A DNA stretch of 64,000 nucleotides, from positions 2,852,001 through 2,916,000 of the forward strand of contig NZ_CP012808.1 of NCBI RefSeq assembly GCF_001307195.1, written 5' to 3'. The notes under the pieces were generated by a model that saw only the letters and a list, made by a program, of their open reading frames with translations, did no database searches and was not told where the DNA came from. A program made the translations under genes and the position numbers. This DNA comes from Acinetobacter equi. Lineage in GTDB: Bacteria > Pseudomonadota > Gammaproteobacteria > Pseudomonadales > Moraxellaceae. The first letter of the stretch is position 1. Each line of letters starts with the position of its first letter. Shown here piece after piece: positions 9,046 to 17,223 of the stretch.

Positions 9046-9181
9046 TAGATACACAATATACATACTTTTTCGATCTTGTAAATTGCTTAATTTAGTTACA
9101 AAAATATTTTTAATAAAAAAAAACTACAAACTTTTTATTTAAATACAATTATTTAGTTATAAATCAATCAATAAAAATACA

Positions 9182-9198
9182 GTTTCGCTGTGCAAAAT
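9182..9198. promoter_or_regulatory. Candidate IclR operator C
   Basis: GTTTCGC-TGT-GCAAAAT has the same left half-site and spacing, with a weaker right half. It lies mid-way in the divergent region and could serve either promoter. Confidence 0.5.
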
Positions 9199-9265
9199 AT
9201 ACTTTCGTATATATTGCTTCTTGTATCGCAGTTAATTAGTATCCATTCAAAATATTTGATGTATA

Positions 9266-9301
9266 GAACTTAAGCACTTGTGACATCACAACTTAAGGTT
9301 C
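9266..9301. repeat. Nested inverted repeat in acyl-CoA dehydrogenase leader
   Basis: A perfect inner dyad TTGTGA-CA-TCACAA (9278-9291) is bracketed by GAACTTAAG (9266-9274) and CTTAAGGTTC (9292-9301), an almost symmetrical outer pair. It ends 28 bp before the start codon. The two-base spacer rules out a standard CRP site. Confidence 0.55.
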
Positions 9302-9329
9302 TGATTATCCTAAAAAATGGAGTATTAAC

Positions 9330-10484
9330 ATGGTTCGTGATCAAGAAACCTTAGATCAATTAGTTGATATGATTCGTCAATTTGTTGAAGGTGTACTCAT
9401 CCCTCACGAAGAAGTTGTTGCTGAAACAGATGAGATTCCTCAAGAAGTCGTTCAACAAATGCGTGAATTAGGTCTTTTTGGTTTAACGATTCCTGAAGAT
9501 TACGATGGTTTAGGTTTAACCATGGAAGAAGAAGTTTATATTGCCTTTGAATTAGGTAGAACTTCTCCAGCATTCCGTTCTTTAATTGGTACAAATAACG
9601 GTATTGGTGCATCAGGTTTAATCATTGATGGTACGGAAGAACAAAAACAATATTTCTTACCAAAATTAGCAAGTGGTGAAATTATTGGTTCTTTCTGCTT
9701 AACAGAACCTGATTCTGGTTCTGATGCAGCATCATTAAAAACAACCGCTGTAAAAGATGGCGATGAATATATTTTAAATGGTACTAAACGCTTTATTACC
9801 AATGCTCCACATGCTGGCGTGTTTACTGTAATGGCACGTACAAATCCAGATATTAAAGGTTCAGGTGGTATTTCTGCATTTATCGTAGATAGCAAAACTC
9901 CTGGAATTTCACTCGGCAAACGTGACAAAAAAATGGGCCAAAAAGGTGCTCATACCTGTGACGTTATTTTTGAAAACTGCCGTATTCCTGCCTCTGCTCT
10001 TATTGGTGGCGTTGAAGGTGTAGGTTTCAAAACTGCGATGAAGGTTCTTGATAAAGGTCGTATTCATATTGCTGCACTTAGTGTTGGTGCTGCAACTCGC
10101 ATGCTAGATGATTCATTGCAATATGCTGTTGAGCGCAAACAATTCGGTCAACCAATTGCAAATTTCCAACTTATTCAAGGCATGTTAGCAGACTCTAAAG
10201 CTGAAATTTATGCTGCTAAATGCATGGTTCTAGATGCTGCACGTAAACGTGATGCAGGACAAAATGTAAGTACTGAAGCATCTTGCGCAAAAATGTTTGC
10301 GACTGAAATGTGCGGTCGAGTTGCTGATCGCGGTGTGCAAATTCATGGCGGTGCTGGCTATATCAGTGAATATGCGATTGAACGTTTCTACCGCGATGTC
10401 CGTTTATTCCGTTTATATGAAGGCACAACACAAATTCAACAAGTCATTATTGCCCGCAACATGATTCGCGAAGCAACTCAATAA
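9330..10484 (+). CDS. Acyl-CoA dehydrogenase (DcaA-like)
   Basis: The 384-residue protein is a complete acyl-CoA dehydrogenase. It has FCLTEPDSGSDAASLKT (FAD/substrate loop), YILNGTKRFITNA, a QIHGGAGYISEYAIERFYRD signature, and the catalytic base Glu364 in YEGTTQIQQ. It introduces the 2,3 double bond into an acyl-CoA and passes electrons to ETF. Its gene is divergent from the hydratase operon and precedes an MFS carrier gene, the layout of the dicarboxylate (dca) genes of A. baylyi, where DcaA acts on adipyl-CoA. A glutaryl-CoA-like substrate cannot be ruled out by eye. ETF-QO, its ultimate electron acceptor, is encoded two genes downstream. Confidence 0.9.
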   Translation: MVRDQETLDQLVDMIRQFVEGVLIPHEEVVAETDEIPQEVVQQMRELGLFGLTIPEDYDGLGLTMEEEVYIAFELGRTSPAFRSLIGTNNGIGASGLIIDGTEEQKQYFLPKLASGEIIGSFCLTEPDSGSDAASLKTTAVKDGDEYILNGTKRFITNAPHAGVFTVMARTNPDIKGSGGISAFIVDSKTPGISLGKRDKKMGQKGAHTCDVIFENCRIPASALIGGVEGVGFKTAMKVLDKGRIHIAALSVGAATRMLDDSLQYAVERKQFGQPIANFQLIQGMLADSKAEIYAAKCMVLDAARKRDAGQNVSTEASCAKMFATEMCGRVADRGVQIHGGAGYISEYAIERFYRDVRLFRLYEGTTQIQQVIIARNMIREATQ

Positions 10485-10498
10485 CAGTCTGTTTTGGA

Positions 10499-10536
10499 TT
10501 GAGCCATTTTATCTCCTTCCGGCTCAACCATTTTTT
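10499..10536 (+). terminator. Intercistronic terminator-like hairpin
   Basis: A TTGAGCC / GGCTCAA stem (10499-10505 and 10521-10527) is followed within three bases by a T run. It lies between the dehydrogenase and the MFS gene and would lower, not abolish, read-through. Confidence 0.6.
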
Positions 10537-10552
10537 ATTATGGTAATGGATT

Positions 10553-11791
10553 ATGGCTATAACAAACACAATTTCAAAAATTGGACCACATACTTGGAAG
10601 CTAGCATTTCTTTTTGCCTTCCTTGCACTACTTGTAGATGGCGCAGATTTAATGCTCCTCTCTTACAGTTTAAATAGTATTAAAGCAGAATTTGGTCTTA
10701 CACCTGTTGAAGCAGGTATGTTGGGAAGTTTTACTCTTGCTGGTATGGCAATTGGTGGTATCTGTGGTGGATGGGCGTGTGATAAATTTGGTCGTGTACG
10801 TATTGTTGTAATCTCAATTCTTACCTTTTCAGTTTTAACGTGTGGTTTAGGCTTCACAAATACCTTCTGGGAATTTGGTATTTTACGTTTCTTTGCTTCA
10901 TTAGGTTTAGGTTCATTATATATTGCATGTAATACCTTAATGGCAGAATATGTACCAACGAAATACCGTACAACAACATTGGGTACACTCCAAGCAGGTT
11001 GGACTGTTGGCTATATTGTTGCAACATTACTTGCAGGTTGGTTAATTCCAGATCATGGTTGGCGCGTACTATTTTATGTTGCTGCTATTCCTATTGTTCT
11101 TGCAGTTCTTATGCATTACTTAGTTCCAGAACCTGCAGCATGGCAAGAAAATCGCTTTAAAAAAGTGGATGTAAAAGAAAAATCAGAATCAACATGGAAG
11201 CTTATTTTCCAAGATAAGAAAAACCGTAATATGTTTATATTATGGGCACTTACAGCAGGTTTCTTACAGTTCGGTTACTATGGCGTAAACAACTGGATGC
11301 CGTCATACCTAGAAAGCGAATTAGGTATGAAGTTTAAAGAAATGACTGCCTACATGGTAGGTACATATACCGCTATGATTTTAGGTAAAGTACTTGCTGG
11401 TTTCATGGCAGATAAATTAGGTCGTCGTTTTACTTATGCATTTGGTGCAATCGGTACCGCAATCTTCCTACCAATTATTGTGTTCTATAACTCACCAGAT
11501 AACATCTTATACTTATTAGTCATTTTCGGATTCTTATATGGTATTCCATATGGCGTGAATGCAACGTATATGACTGAAAGTTTTGCAACAAATATCCGTG
11601 GTACAGCAATTGGTGGTGCATATAACGTAGGTCGTCTAGGTGCTGCAATTGCTCCTGCAACAATTGGCTATCTTGCAAGTGGCGGTTCAATTGGATTAGG
11701 CTTCTTAGTTATGGGTGGTGCTTACTTTATTTGTGGTGTTATTCCTGCACTATTTATCAAAGAAAAATTATATGATCCGCAAAAATCATAA
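10553..11791 (+). CDS. MFS transporter, aromatic/dicarboxylic acid:H+ symporter family
   Basis: The 412-residue protein has about 12 predicted membrane spans and major facilitator landmarks: VDGADLMLLSYSL in TM1, GGWACDKFGRVR in the TM2-3 loop and MADKLGRRFTYAFG in the TM8-9 loop. The TM1 acidic motif D-G-x-D resembles the AAHS acid symporters, including MucK and DcaK of Acinetobacter. Its position after the acyl-CoA dehydrogenase gene suggests uptake of the acid that the cluster degrades. A terminator-like hairpin separates it from that gene, so its level may be set lower. The exact substrate is not readable. Confidence 0.85.
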   Translation: MAITNTISKIGPHTWKLAFLFAFLALLVDGADLMLLSYSLNSIKAEFGLTPVEAGMLGSFTLAGMAIGGICGGWACDKFGRVRIVVISILTFSVLTCGLGFTNTFWEFGILRFFASLGLGSLYIACNTLMAEYVPTKYRTTTLGTLQAGWTVGYIVATLLAGWLIPDHGWRVLFYVAAIPIVLAVLMHYLVPEPAAWQENRFKKVDVKEKSESTWKLIFQDKKNRNMFILWALTAGFLQFGYYGVNNWMPSYLESELGMKFKEMTAYMVGTYTAMILGKVLAGFMADKLGRRFTYAFGAIGTAIFLPIIVFYNSPDNILYLLVIFGFLYGIPYGVNATYMTESFATNIRGTAIGGAYNVGRLGAAIAPATIGYLASGGSIGLGFLVMGGAYFICGVIPALFIKEKLYDPQKS

Positions 11792-11810
11792 ATCTTGCTG
11801 ATTCATTAAT

Positions 11811-11835
11811 AAAAGCCTCTTCGGAGGCTTTTTTT
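11811..11835 (+). terminator. Intrinsic terminator after MFS gene
   Basis: An AAGCCTC stem with a TTCG tetraloop and a seven-base T run ends the dehydrogenase-transporter unit 20 nt after its stop codon. Confidence 0.9.
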
Positions 11836-11875
11836 ACAATTTAAAGGCTTTTTAAGCTTTAACTTTAGTGATAAA

Positions 11876-11892
11876 ATATCGCTAGGCGAAAT
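11876..11892. promoter_or_regulatory. Candidate IclR operator D, before ETF-QO
   Basis: ATATCGC-TAG-GCGAAAT reproduces the 7-3-7 dyad of sites A-C with six of seven complementary positions. It ends immediately before the ribosome-binding site (TAGGA, 11892-11896) of the ETF-QO gene. Confidence 0.5.
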
Positions 11893-11905
11893 AGGATTTT
11901 ACATA

Positions 11906-13618
11906 ATGGAAGAAATTATAAGAGAAGCAATGGAGTTTGACGTTGTAATCGTAGGCGCAGGACCTGCAGGTCTTTCTGCTGCGATTAAAATTCGTCAATT
12001 AGCGATTGAAAATAATTTAAATGATCTTTCCGTGTGTGTCGTGGAAAAAGGCTCCGAAGTAGGTGCGCATATCTTATCTGGTGCTGTACTTGAACCTCGT
12101 GCGATCAACGAACTCTTCCCGAATTGGAAAGAAGAAGGTGCACCGTTAAACGTCCCTGTTATTGAAGATAAAACTTATTTCTTAATGTCTGATACTTCAC
12201 ATAAAGAAGCACCACATTGGATGGTTCCTAAAACCATGCACAATGATGGAAATTATGTGATTTCTTTAGGAAACGTCGTTCGCTGGTTAGGCACAAAAGC
12301 TGAAGAGTTAGAAGTTTCTATTTTCCCAGGTTTTGCTGCTGCTGAAATTCTTTATCATGAAGATGGTACTGTAAAAGGTATTCAAACTGGTGATATGGGT
12401 ATTGGTAAAGATGGCGAATCTACGCATAACTTTGCCCCAGGCTATGAACTTCATGCCAAATATACGATTTTTGCTGAAGGTTGCCGTGGTCACTTAGGTA
12501 AGCGTTTAATCAACCAATTTAATTTAGATAAAGATGCTGATCCTCAACATTATGGTATTGGCATTAAAGAACTTTGGGAAATTAACCCCGCTAAACATAA
12601 ACCAGGCTTAGTGATGCATGGTGCAGGTTGGCCTTTAAGTGAAACAGGTTCTTCTGGTGGTTGGTGGTTATATCACGCTGAAAATAACCAAGTCACTTTA
12701 GGTATGATTGTAGATCTTTCATATCAAAATCCACATATGTATCCATTTATGGAAATGCAGCGTTGGAAAACTCATCCTTTAATTAAGCAATATTTAGAAG
12801 GTGCTAAGCGCATTTCTTATGGTGCTCGTGCTGTTGTGAAAGGTGGTTTTAACTCTCTTCCTAAATTCACTTTCCCAGGTGGTACCTTAGTTGGTGATGA
12901 TGCAGGTTTCTTAAACTTTGCTAAAATCAAAGGCTCTCATACTGCAATGAAGTCAGGTATGCTTTGTGGTGAAGCGGTATTTGAAGCAATTCAAGCAGGT
13001 GTTGAAAAAGGTGGTGATTTAGCCATTGCACGTGTCACTGAAGGTGAAGATTTCTTTGCGAAAGAACTCACATCTTATACTGAAAAATTCAATAATAGCT
13101 GGTTAAAAGAAGAGCTTTATAACGCTCGTAACTTTGGTCCTGCAATGCATAAGTTTGGTCAATGGGTTGGTGGTGCATTTAACTTTATTGATCAAAATGT
13201 CTTTAAAGTTCCATTTACACTACATGATTTACAGCAGGACTTTAGTGCTTTACAAACTGTAGATACGGCTAACTTTAAACCAAACTATCCAAAACCAGAT
13301 GGTAAGTTAACTTTTGACCGTTTATCTTCTGTATTTGTATCAAATACGGTACATGAAGAAAATCAGCCAGCACATTTAAAGCTAACTAATCCTGATATTC
13401 CAGTGAATGTAAACTTACCAAAATGGGATGAGCCTGCACAGCGTTACTGCCCTGCGGGTGTATATGAAATTATGGAAAATGATGATGGTTCAAAGCGTTT
13501 CCAAATTAATGCTGCGAACTGTGTACATTGTAAGACATGTGACATCAAAGATCCTTCACAAAACATCACATGGGTAACACCGGAAGGTGGTGGTGGACCT
13601 AACTATCCAAATATGTAA
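11906..13618 (+). CDS. Electron transfer flavoprotein-ubiquinone oxidoreductase
   Basis: The 570-residue protein starts with an FAD-binding motif (VIVGAGPAGLSAAIKI). It contains ETF-QO blocks such as GSSGGWWLYHAE, GDDAGFLNFAKIKGSHTAMKSG, and C-terminal cysteines for a 4Fe-4S cluster (RYCPAGVYE, NCVHCKTCDIKDPSQNI). It passes electrons from reduced ETF to ubiquinone at the inner membrane, completing the acyl-CoA dehydrogenase reaction. The ATG at 11906 is supported by AGGA nine bases upstream. It lies downstream of the transporter terminator and so has its own promoter, with a candidate IclR dyad. ETF subunit genes are not in the window. Confidence 0.95.
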   Translation: MEEIIREAMEFDVVIVGAGPAGLSAAIKIRQLAIENNLNDLSVCVVEKGSEVGAHILSGAVLEPRAINELFPNWKEEGAPLNVPVIEDKTYFLMSDTSHKEAPHWMVPKTMHNDGNYVISLGNVVRWLGTKAEELEVSIFPGFAAAEILYHEDGTVKGIQTGDMGIGKDGESTHNFAPGYELHAKYTIFAEGCRGHLGKRLINQFNLDKDADPQHYGIGIKELWEINPAKHKPGLVMHGAGWPLSETGSSGGWWLYHAENNQVTLGMIVDLSYQNPHMYPFMEMQRWKTHPLIKQYLEGAKRISYGARAVVKGGFNSLPKFTFPGGTLVGDDAGFLNFAKIKGSHTAMKSGMLCGEAVFEAIQAGVEKGGDLAIARVTEGEDFFAKELTSYTEKFNNSWLKEELYNARNFGPAMHKFGQWVGGAFNFIDQNVFKVPFTLHDLQQDFSALQTVDTANFKPNYPKPDGKLTFDRLSSVFVSNTVHEENQPAHLKLTNPDIPVNVNLPKWDEPAQRYCPAGVYEIMENDDGSKRFQINAANCVHCKTCDIKDPSQNITWVTPEGGGGPNYPNM

Positions 13619-13687
13619 TTTAGATTGTTATCGTCTTTTATCCAATTATGTCGTGCTGAATTAAGTACTTCATTTATATTTTTTAGG

Positions 13688-13717
13688 TAATCCTAGCTCC
13701 TAAGGGAGCTAGGATTA
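13688..13717. repeat. Long perfect hairpin without T tract
   Basis: TAATCCTAGCTCC (13688-13700) pairs with GGAGCTAGGATTA (13705-13717) around a 4-nt loop. It lies 70 nt after the ETF-QO stop. No T run follows on the plus strand, so it may be an RNA 3' end stabiliser or a factor-assisted terminator. Confidence 0.55.
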
Positions 13718-13824
13718 AAATAGTAAACAAATTTATGCGTCTTTTTTATCATTTTTAACCTAAAGTAAGTTCTTTTTCATATACTCTTTTATCCACTTTT
13801 TATGACTATAAAAGAGAAATTAAA

Positions 13825-14217
13825 ATGCTAAAAGGAAGTTGCTGTTGCGGTGCTATACAATTTCAATTAAATAATCTTCCAACAATGATGGGAACATGCC
13901 ATTGTTCACGTTGTCGTAAGCTCGGTTCAAGTACACTTATTTTTGTCCAAAAAAATGATTTTATACTACTGCAAGGACAAGAATTTATTGAGAAATTCCA
14001 ACCTGAACCGCCCTTTCACTACACACGTTCATTTTGTAAAAAATGCGGTACAGCACTTGGCGAAATTGGGTCGACCAATGATTCTTTTCCAATTCCAGCA
14101 AACTGCCTAGATGATCACCTTCCATTAAATATCCAATTTCATGTACATGTTGCTTCTAAACCTCATTGGTATGAAATTTGCGATTCAGCTCCTCAGTTTT
14201 TAGAAAATCCAAATTAA
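13825..14217 (+). CDS. GFA-family (glutathione-dependent formaldehyde-activating-like) zinc protein
   Basis: The 130-residue protein has the GFA/CENP-V zinc scaffold: GSCCCGAIQF near the N terminus, TCHCSRCRKLGSS at about residues 32-44 and FCKKCGTALGE near residues 71-81. Members bind two zinc ions; some were linked to S-hydroxymethylglutathione formation but most have no proven reaction. It stands alone, with its own ribosome-binding site (AGAGAAAT), and is convergent with tusA. A precise function cannot be given. Confidence 0.85.
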   Translation: MLKGSCCCGAIQFQLNNLPTMMGTCHCSRCRKLGSSTLIFVQKNDFILLQGQEFIEKFQPEPPFHYTRSFCKKCGTALGEIGSTNDSFPIPANCLDDHLPLNIQFHVHVASKPHWYEICDSAPQFLENPN

Positions 14218-14229
14218 TTTTAGATATAA

Positions 14230-14257
14230 AAAAGCGCTCCATATCGTGAGCGCTTTT
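14230..14257. terminator. Bidirectional terminator
   Basis: AAAAGCGCTC / GAGCGCTTTT is a perfect 10-bp stem between the convergent GFA-type gene and tusA. Confidence 0.85.
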
Positions 14258-14274
14258 AATAATGCAAAACAGCA

Positions 14275-14532
14275 TTAACCTTTTTTCACTAAATAATGAA
14301 ATTCTTTATTACCTTCAGCATCTTGAGCTTCTTCTTGTAATAATAATTCATGCCCTAAATGCATACAAAACTTAGGAATATCCCAAGACGTAGAGTTATC
14401 TGTTGCAAACACTTCTACAATATCACCCGATTTAGACTTACGAATGGCTTGATGCAACATCATGACAGGCTCTGGGCAACGTAATCCTCTTGTATTAAGC
14501 TGAATTGTAGGAGCAGACATAGATTCTGACAT
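14275..14532 (-). CDS. tusA: TusA/SirA-like sulfurtransferase
   Basis: The 85-residue protein has the TusA motif TRGLRCPEPVMMLHQAIRK, whose cysteine carries persulfide sulfur in the relay toward tRNA 2-thiouridine and molybdenum cofactor synthesis. It also has the GDIVEVFATDNSTSWDIPKF block. The longest frame opens at a TTG (14538), but ATG 14532 has AGAG seven bases upstream and is preferred. Single-gene unit. Other TusA-like proteins (YeeD, YedF) share the fold, but the length and the CPEPVM context favour TusA proper. Confidence 0.85.
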   Translation of the reverse strand: MSESMSAPTIQLNTRGLRCPEPVMMLHQAIRKSKSGDIVEVFATDNSTSWDIPKFCMHLGHELLLQEEAQDAEGNKEFHYLVKKG

Positions 14533-14729
14533 TTTCAAACTCTATTAAAAAATCAGATCAATTTTAACATAAAGTTTTCAAATTAGACGCTTAACGTAGT
14601 CTGAAAGTGAGTTATCAATAAAAAAAGATAAATGAACTCTCGCTTTCATCTTATTAACAATAGACAAGCGTATTTTCTAAGGTATGATTAAACTAATTTT
14701 TTTAACATAAAGAGTCTTTAGGAAAGATC

Positions 14730-15569
14730 ATGCACGAGGAGTCACACCCATCGTGGGGTATGCGTGGTTTACGCAAATGGTTAAGCACTGCTCCAGAAAC
14801 TCGCGATGAGCTATTAAAATTAGTACAAGATTCACGTCGTTTTTTAGAACCAGATACTGTCACTATGCTTGAAGGTGTCTTAGACCTTCCTGCAACAAAA
14901 ATTCGTGAAGTCATGACCCCTCGAACTTCAATGGTCAGCTTACAAGAGGATGATGAATTATTTGAAATTCTTCATGTTCTTATTGAGTCTGCACATTCAC
15001 GTTTTCCTGTTTTTTCTTCAGATCAACCAGACAATGTCGTGGGTATTTTACTTGCCAAAGATTTATTGCCTTTTTTAACTGAGCAAAATCCGAAAGTAGA
15101 TATTCGCATGCTTATGCGTCGTCCACTTTTTATTCCAGAAAGTGCACGTTCCGATCAAGTTTTACGTATGCTTAAAAATACGCAAACACATATTGCAATT
15201 GTGATTGATGAATACGGCTCGACATCTGGCTTAGTCACTTTAGAAGATATTCTTGAAGAGATTGTTGGCGAAATTGAAGATGAGCACGACAAAGCAGATC
15301 CTGAAGCTGAATTTATTGTGCCTGATCATGAAAGCAACGAAACGAATGCTTGGTTAGTTCAAGCACGTACACCAATTGAACACTTTAATGATCTTCTTAA
15401 TACCGATTTTCCAGAAGATGAAGTTGAGACTATGGGCGGATTATTATTACAAGAAATTGGGCTAGTAAGTGATTTACAAGGTCAAATGGTTGAACTTGAA
15501 AATTGGCAGTTTACTATTCTAAAAGCAGATGCTCGTACGATTCATCTCATTCGAGCTGTACGTAAATGA
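14730..15569 (+). CDS. corC: CorC/YbeX-like protein with CBS pair and transporter-associated domain
   Basis: The 279-residue soluble protein contains two CBS motifs, the first after VREVMTPRTSM-like sequence (IREVMTPRTSMVSL, about residues 57-70) and the second around IAIVIDEYGSTSGLVTLEDI. It ends with a CorC_HlyC domain (about residues 190-279). No membrane domain is present, as in YbeX/CorC. It overlaps lnt by 4 nt, the ybeX-lnt arrangement common in Proteobacteria. Its role is uncertain: CorC has been tied to Mg2+/Co2+ efflux and YbeX to ribosome maturation. The start is supported by AGGAAAG eight bases upstream. Confidence 0.88.
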   Translation: MHEESHPSWGMRGLRKWLSTAPETRDELLKLVQDSRRFLEPDTVTMLEGVLDLPATKIREVMTPRTSMVSLQEDDELFEILHVLIESAHSRFPVFSSDQPDNVVGILLAKDLLPFLTEQNPKVDIRMLMRRPLFIPESARSDQVLRMLKNTQTHIAIVIDEYGSTSGLVTLEDILEEIVGEIEDEHDKADPEAEFIVPDHESNETNAWLVQARTPIEHFNDLLNTDFPEDEVETMGGLLLQEIGLVSDLQGQMVELENWQFTILKADARTIHLIRAVRK

Positions 15570-17125
15570 GAACATTCTTTGAAAGACTCATGAATCCTTC
15601 TCAACCAAAAAAACCATTAGCTTTTATTTATCCACTATTAATTTCATTAGTTGCTGGAGCAATTTTTAGTTTTGCTCTAGCCCCTTATCATTATTGGTGG
15701 ATTGCGATTTTATCACCTGCTTTACTTTATGCTTCACTCATGAAGCGTAATGCAAAACAAGCTTTTTTAATTGGTTGGGCTTATGGTTTTGGTCTATGGT
15801 TTGTTGGTGCATTTTGGTTATTCACCTCCATTCATACCTATGGCGATACCAATCTCTATTTAAGCTTACTCATGATTGTCATCATGGCAATCATTATGGG
15901 GCTTTTTACAGCCTTTCAAACTTGGATTTATAAACGCTTTTTCCCAGAAACACCACTGACTTTCGCTCCTCTTTGGGCATTATTTGAGTGGGCAAAAACT
16001 TGGGTATTTACAGGCTTTCCTTGGTTATTTGCAGGTTATGCATTTACAGAACGCTTCTTAGATCATTACGCCCCATTATTTGGAATATTTGGCGTTTCTT
16101 TTGTTGTTATTCTCATTGCAGCAGCCATCGTTGAAATCCTCAATAAAAAGTTCTTTTGGGTGATTCCAATTGCAATTGTATTAATTACAGCTTGGGGTGC
16201 ATCTTATCTTCAGTTTGTAGAAGTGAAAAAAGAAAAGCCTCTTTCTGTTTCGCTTATTCAAGGCAATATTCCTCAAGATTTAAAATGGTTGACTGAATAC
16301 CAAATTAAAACTTTAGAAATTTACGTTGGACTAACTCGTACCGAATGGGGACGTGATTTAATTGTCTGGCCTGAATCTTCTATTCCTTTATTCCAAACAG
16401 ATATTCCTGAATTTCTATCTGCTATGAATGAAGAAGCTATTCAATCTAATTCTGCATGGGTGACTGGTATTCCTTTTTGGGATGTAAAAGCATCTCAAAC
16501 TGAAAATAAGCTTAAATACTACAATAGCATTATGGCTTCTGGCAGTGAATCTGATGGCTTATATAAGAAACAGCGTCTTGTACCATTTGGCGAATATATT
16601 CCTCTATCAGGGCTATTAAGTTGGGTTTTACCTGCATTGCAAAATGATCCTGCTGCTGGTGGCTTTAGCCGTGGTGCTTCAGATCAAAAGCCTCTAAATA
16701 TTAAAGGTCATCAACTTGGTGCCGCTATTTGTTATGAAGTTGCCTACCCAAATCTCACAAGACGTAATGCCGCTCAAAGTGACTTTTTAGTTACTGTTTC
16801 AAATGATGCTTGGTTTACTGGAACAGCAGGACCACAGCAACATCTACAAATGGTTCAGATGCGCGCTAAAGAAAATGGACGATGGTTTGTACGTGCGACA
16901 AATACAGGGGTTACTGCGTTTATTAATGAACAGGGTCAAATTGTAAAACGTGCACCTATGGATGAACGAACCGTATTACGTGGTGAGTTACCAGCAATGC
17001 AAGGTCAAACTTTATATAACCGCCTTAGTGATTGGCCTATTCTTATTTTCTCTAGTTTATTACTTATTCTAGGATGGTGTTTTAGACCCAAACACGTTGA
17101 TGTCTCATTTAAATCAAGACGATAA
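15566..17125 (+). CDS. lnt: Apolipoprotein N-acyltransferase
   Basis: The 519-residue inner-membrane protein has a hydrophobic N-terminal half with several spans (about residues 15-210) and a periplasmic nitrilase-like domain. Catalytic-triad segments are visible: Glu in LIVWPESSIPLF, Lys in KKQRLVPFGEYIPL and Cys in GAAICYEVAYPN. It adds the third acyl chain to the N-terminal cysteine of lipoproteins, several of which are encoded in this window. A last hydrophobic span is near the C terminus. It overlaps corC and is followed by a strong terminator. Confidence 0.95.
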   Translation: MRTFFERLMNPSQPKKPLAFIYPLLISLVAGAIFSFALAPYHYWWIAILSPALLYASLMKRNAKQAFLIGWAYGFGLWFVGAFWLFTSIHTYGDTNLYLSLLMIVIMAIIMGLFTAFQTWIYKRFFPETPLTFAPLWALFEWAKTWVFTGFPWLFAGYAFTERFLDHYAPLFGIFGVSFVVILIAAAIVEILNKKFFWVIPIAIVLITAWGASYLQFVEVKKEKPLSVSLIQGNIPQDLKWLTEYQIKTLEIYVGLTRTEWGRDLIVWPESSIPLFQTDIPEFLSAMNEEAIQSNSAWVTGIPFWDVKASQTENKLKYYNSIMASGSESDGLYKKQRLVPFGEYIPLSGLLSWVLPALQNDPAAGGFSRGASDQKPLNIKGHQLGAAICYEVAYPNLTRRNAAQSDFLVTVSNDAWFTGTAGPQQHLQMVQMRAKENGRWFVRATNTGVTAFINEQGQIVKRAPMDERTVLRGELPAMQGQTLYNRLSDWPILIFSSLLLILGWCFRPKHVDVSFKSRR

Positions 17126-17142
17126 TACTCTCTAATAAAAAC

Positions 17143-17172
17143 AAAGCCGAAGATTAATCTTCGGCTTTTTAT
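17143..17172 (+). terminator. Intrinsic terminator after lnt
   Basis: AAAGCCGAAGATT / AATCTTCGGCTTT is a perfect 13-bp palindrome followed by a T run. Confidence 0.9.
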
Positions 17173-17223
17173 TTATCTATAGCAATCATATTCAAAAATC
17201 CATATTGTAAAATAATCTATTCC

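Larger units (their letters stand above)
9020..9329. other. Divergent promoter region of the dca-like cluster
   Basis: This 310-bp gene-free stretch separates the minus-strand hydratase operon from the plus-strand acyl-CoA dehydrogenase gene. It is very AT-rich in the middle (about 9085-9180). It holds two candidate IclR dyads (9029-9045 and 9182-9198) and a nested inverted repeat just before the dehydrogenase start (9266-9301). Confidence 0.7.

Noticed and set aside
9278..9291. TTGTGA-CA-TCACAA as a CRP/Vfr site
   Set aside because: CRP sites need a 6-bp spacer between TGTGA and TCACA; here the spacer is 2 bp.
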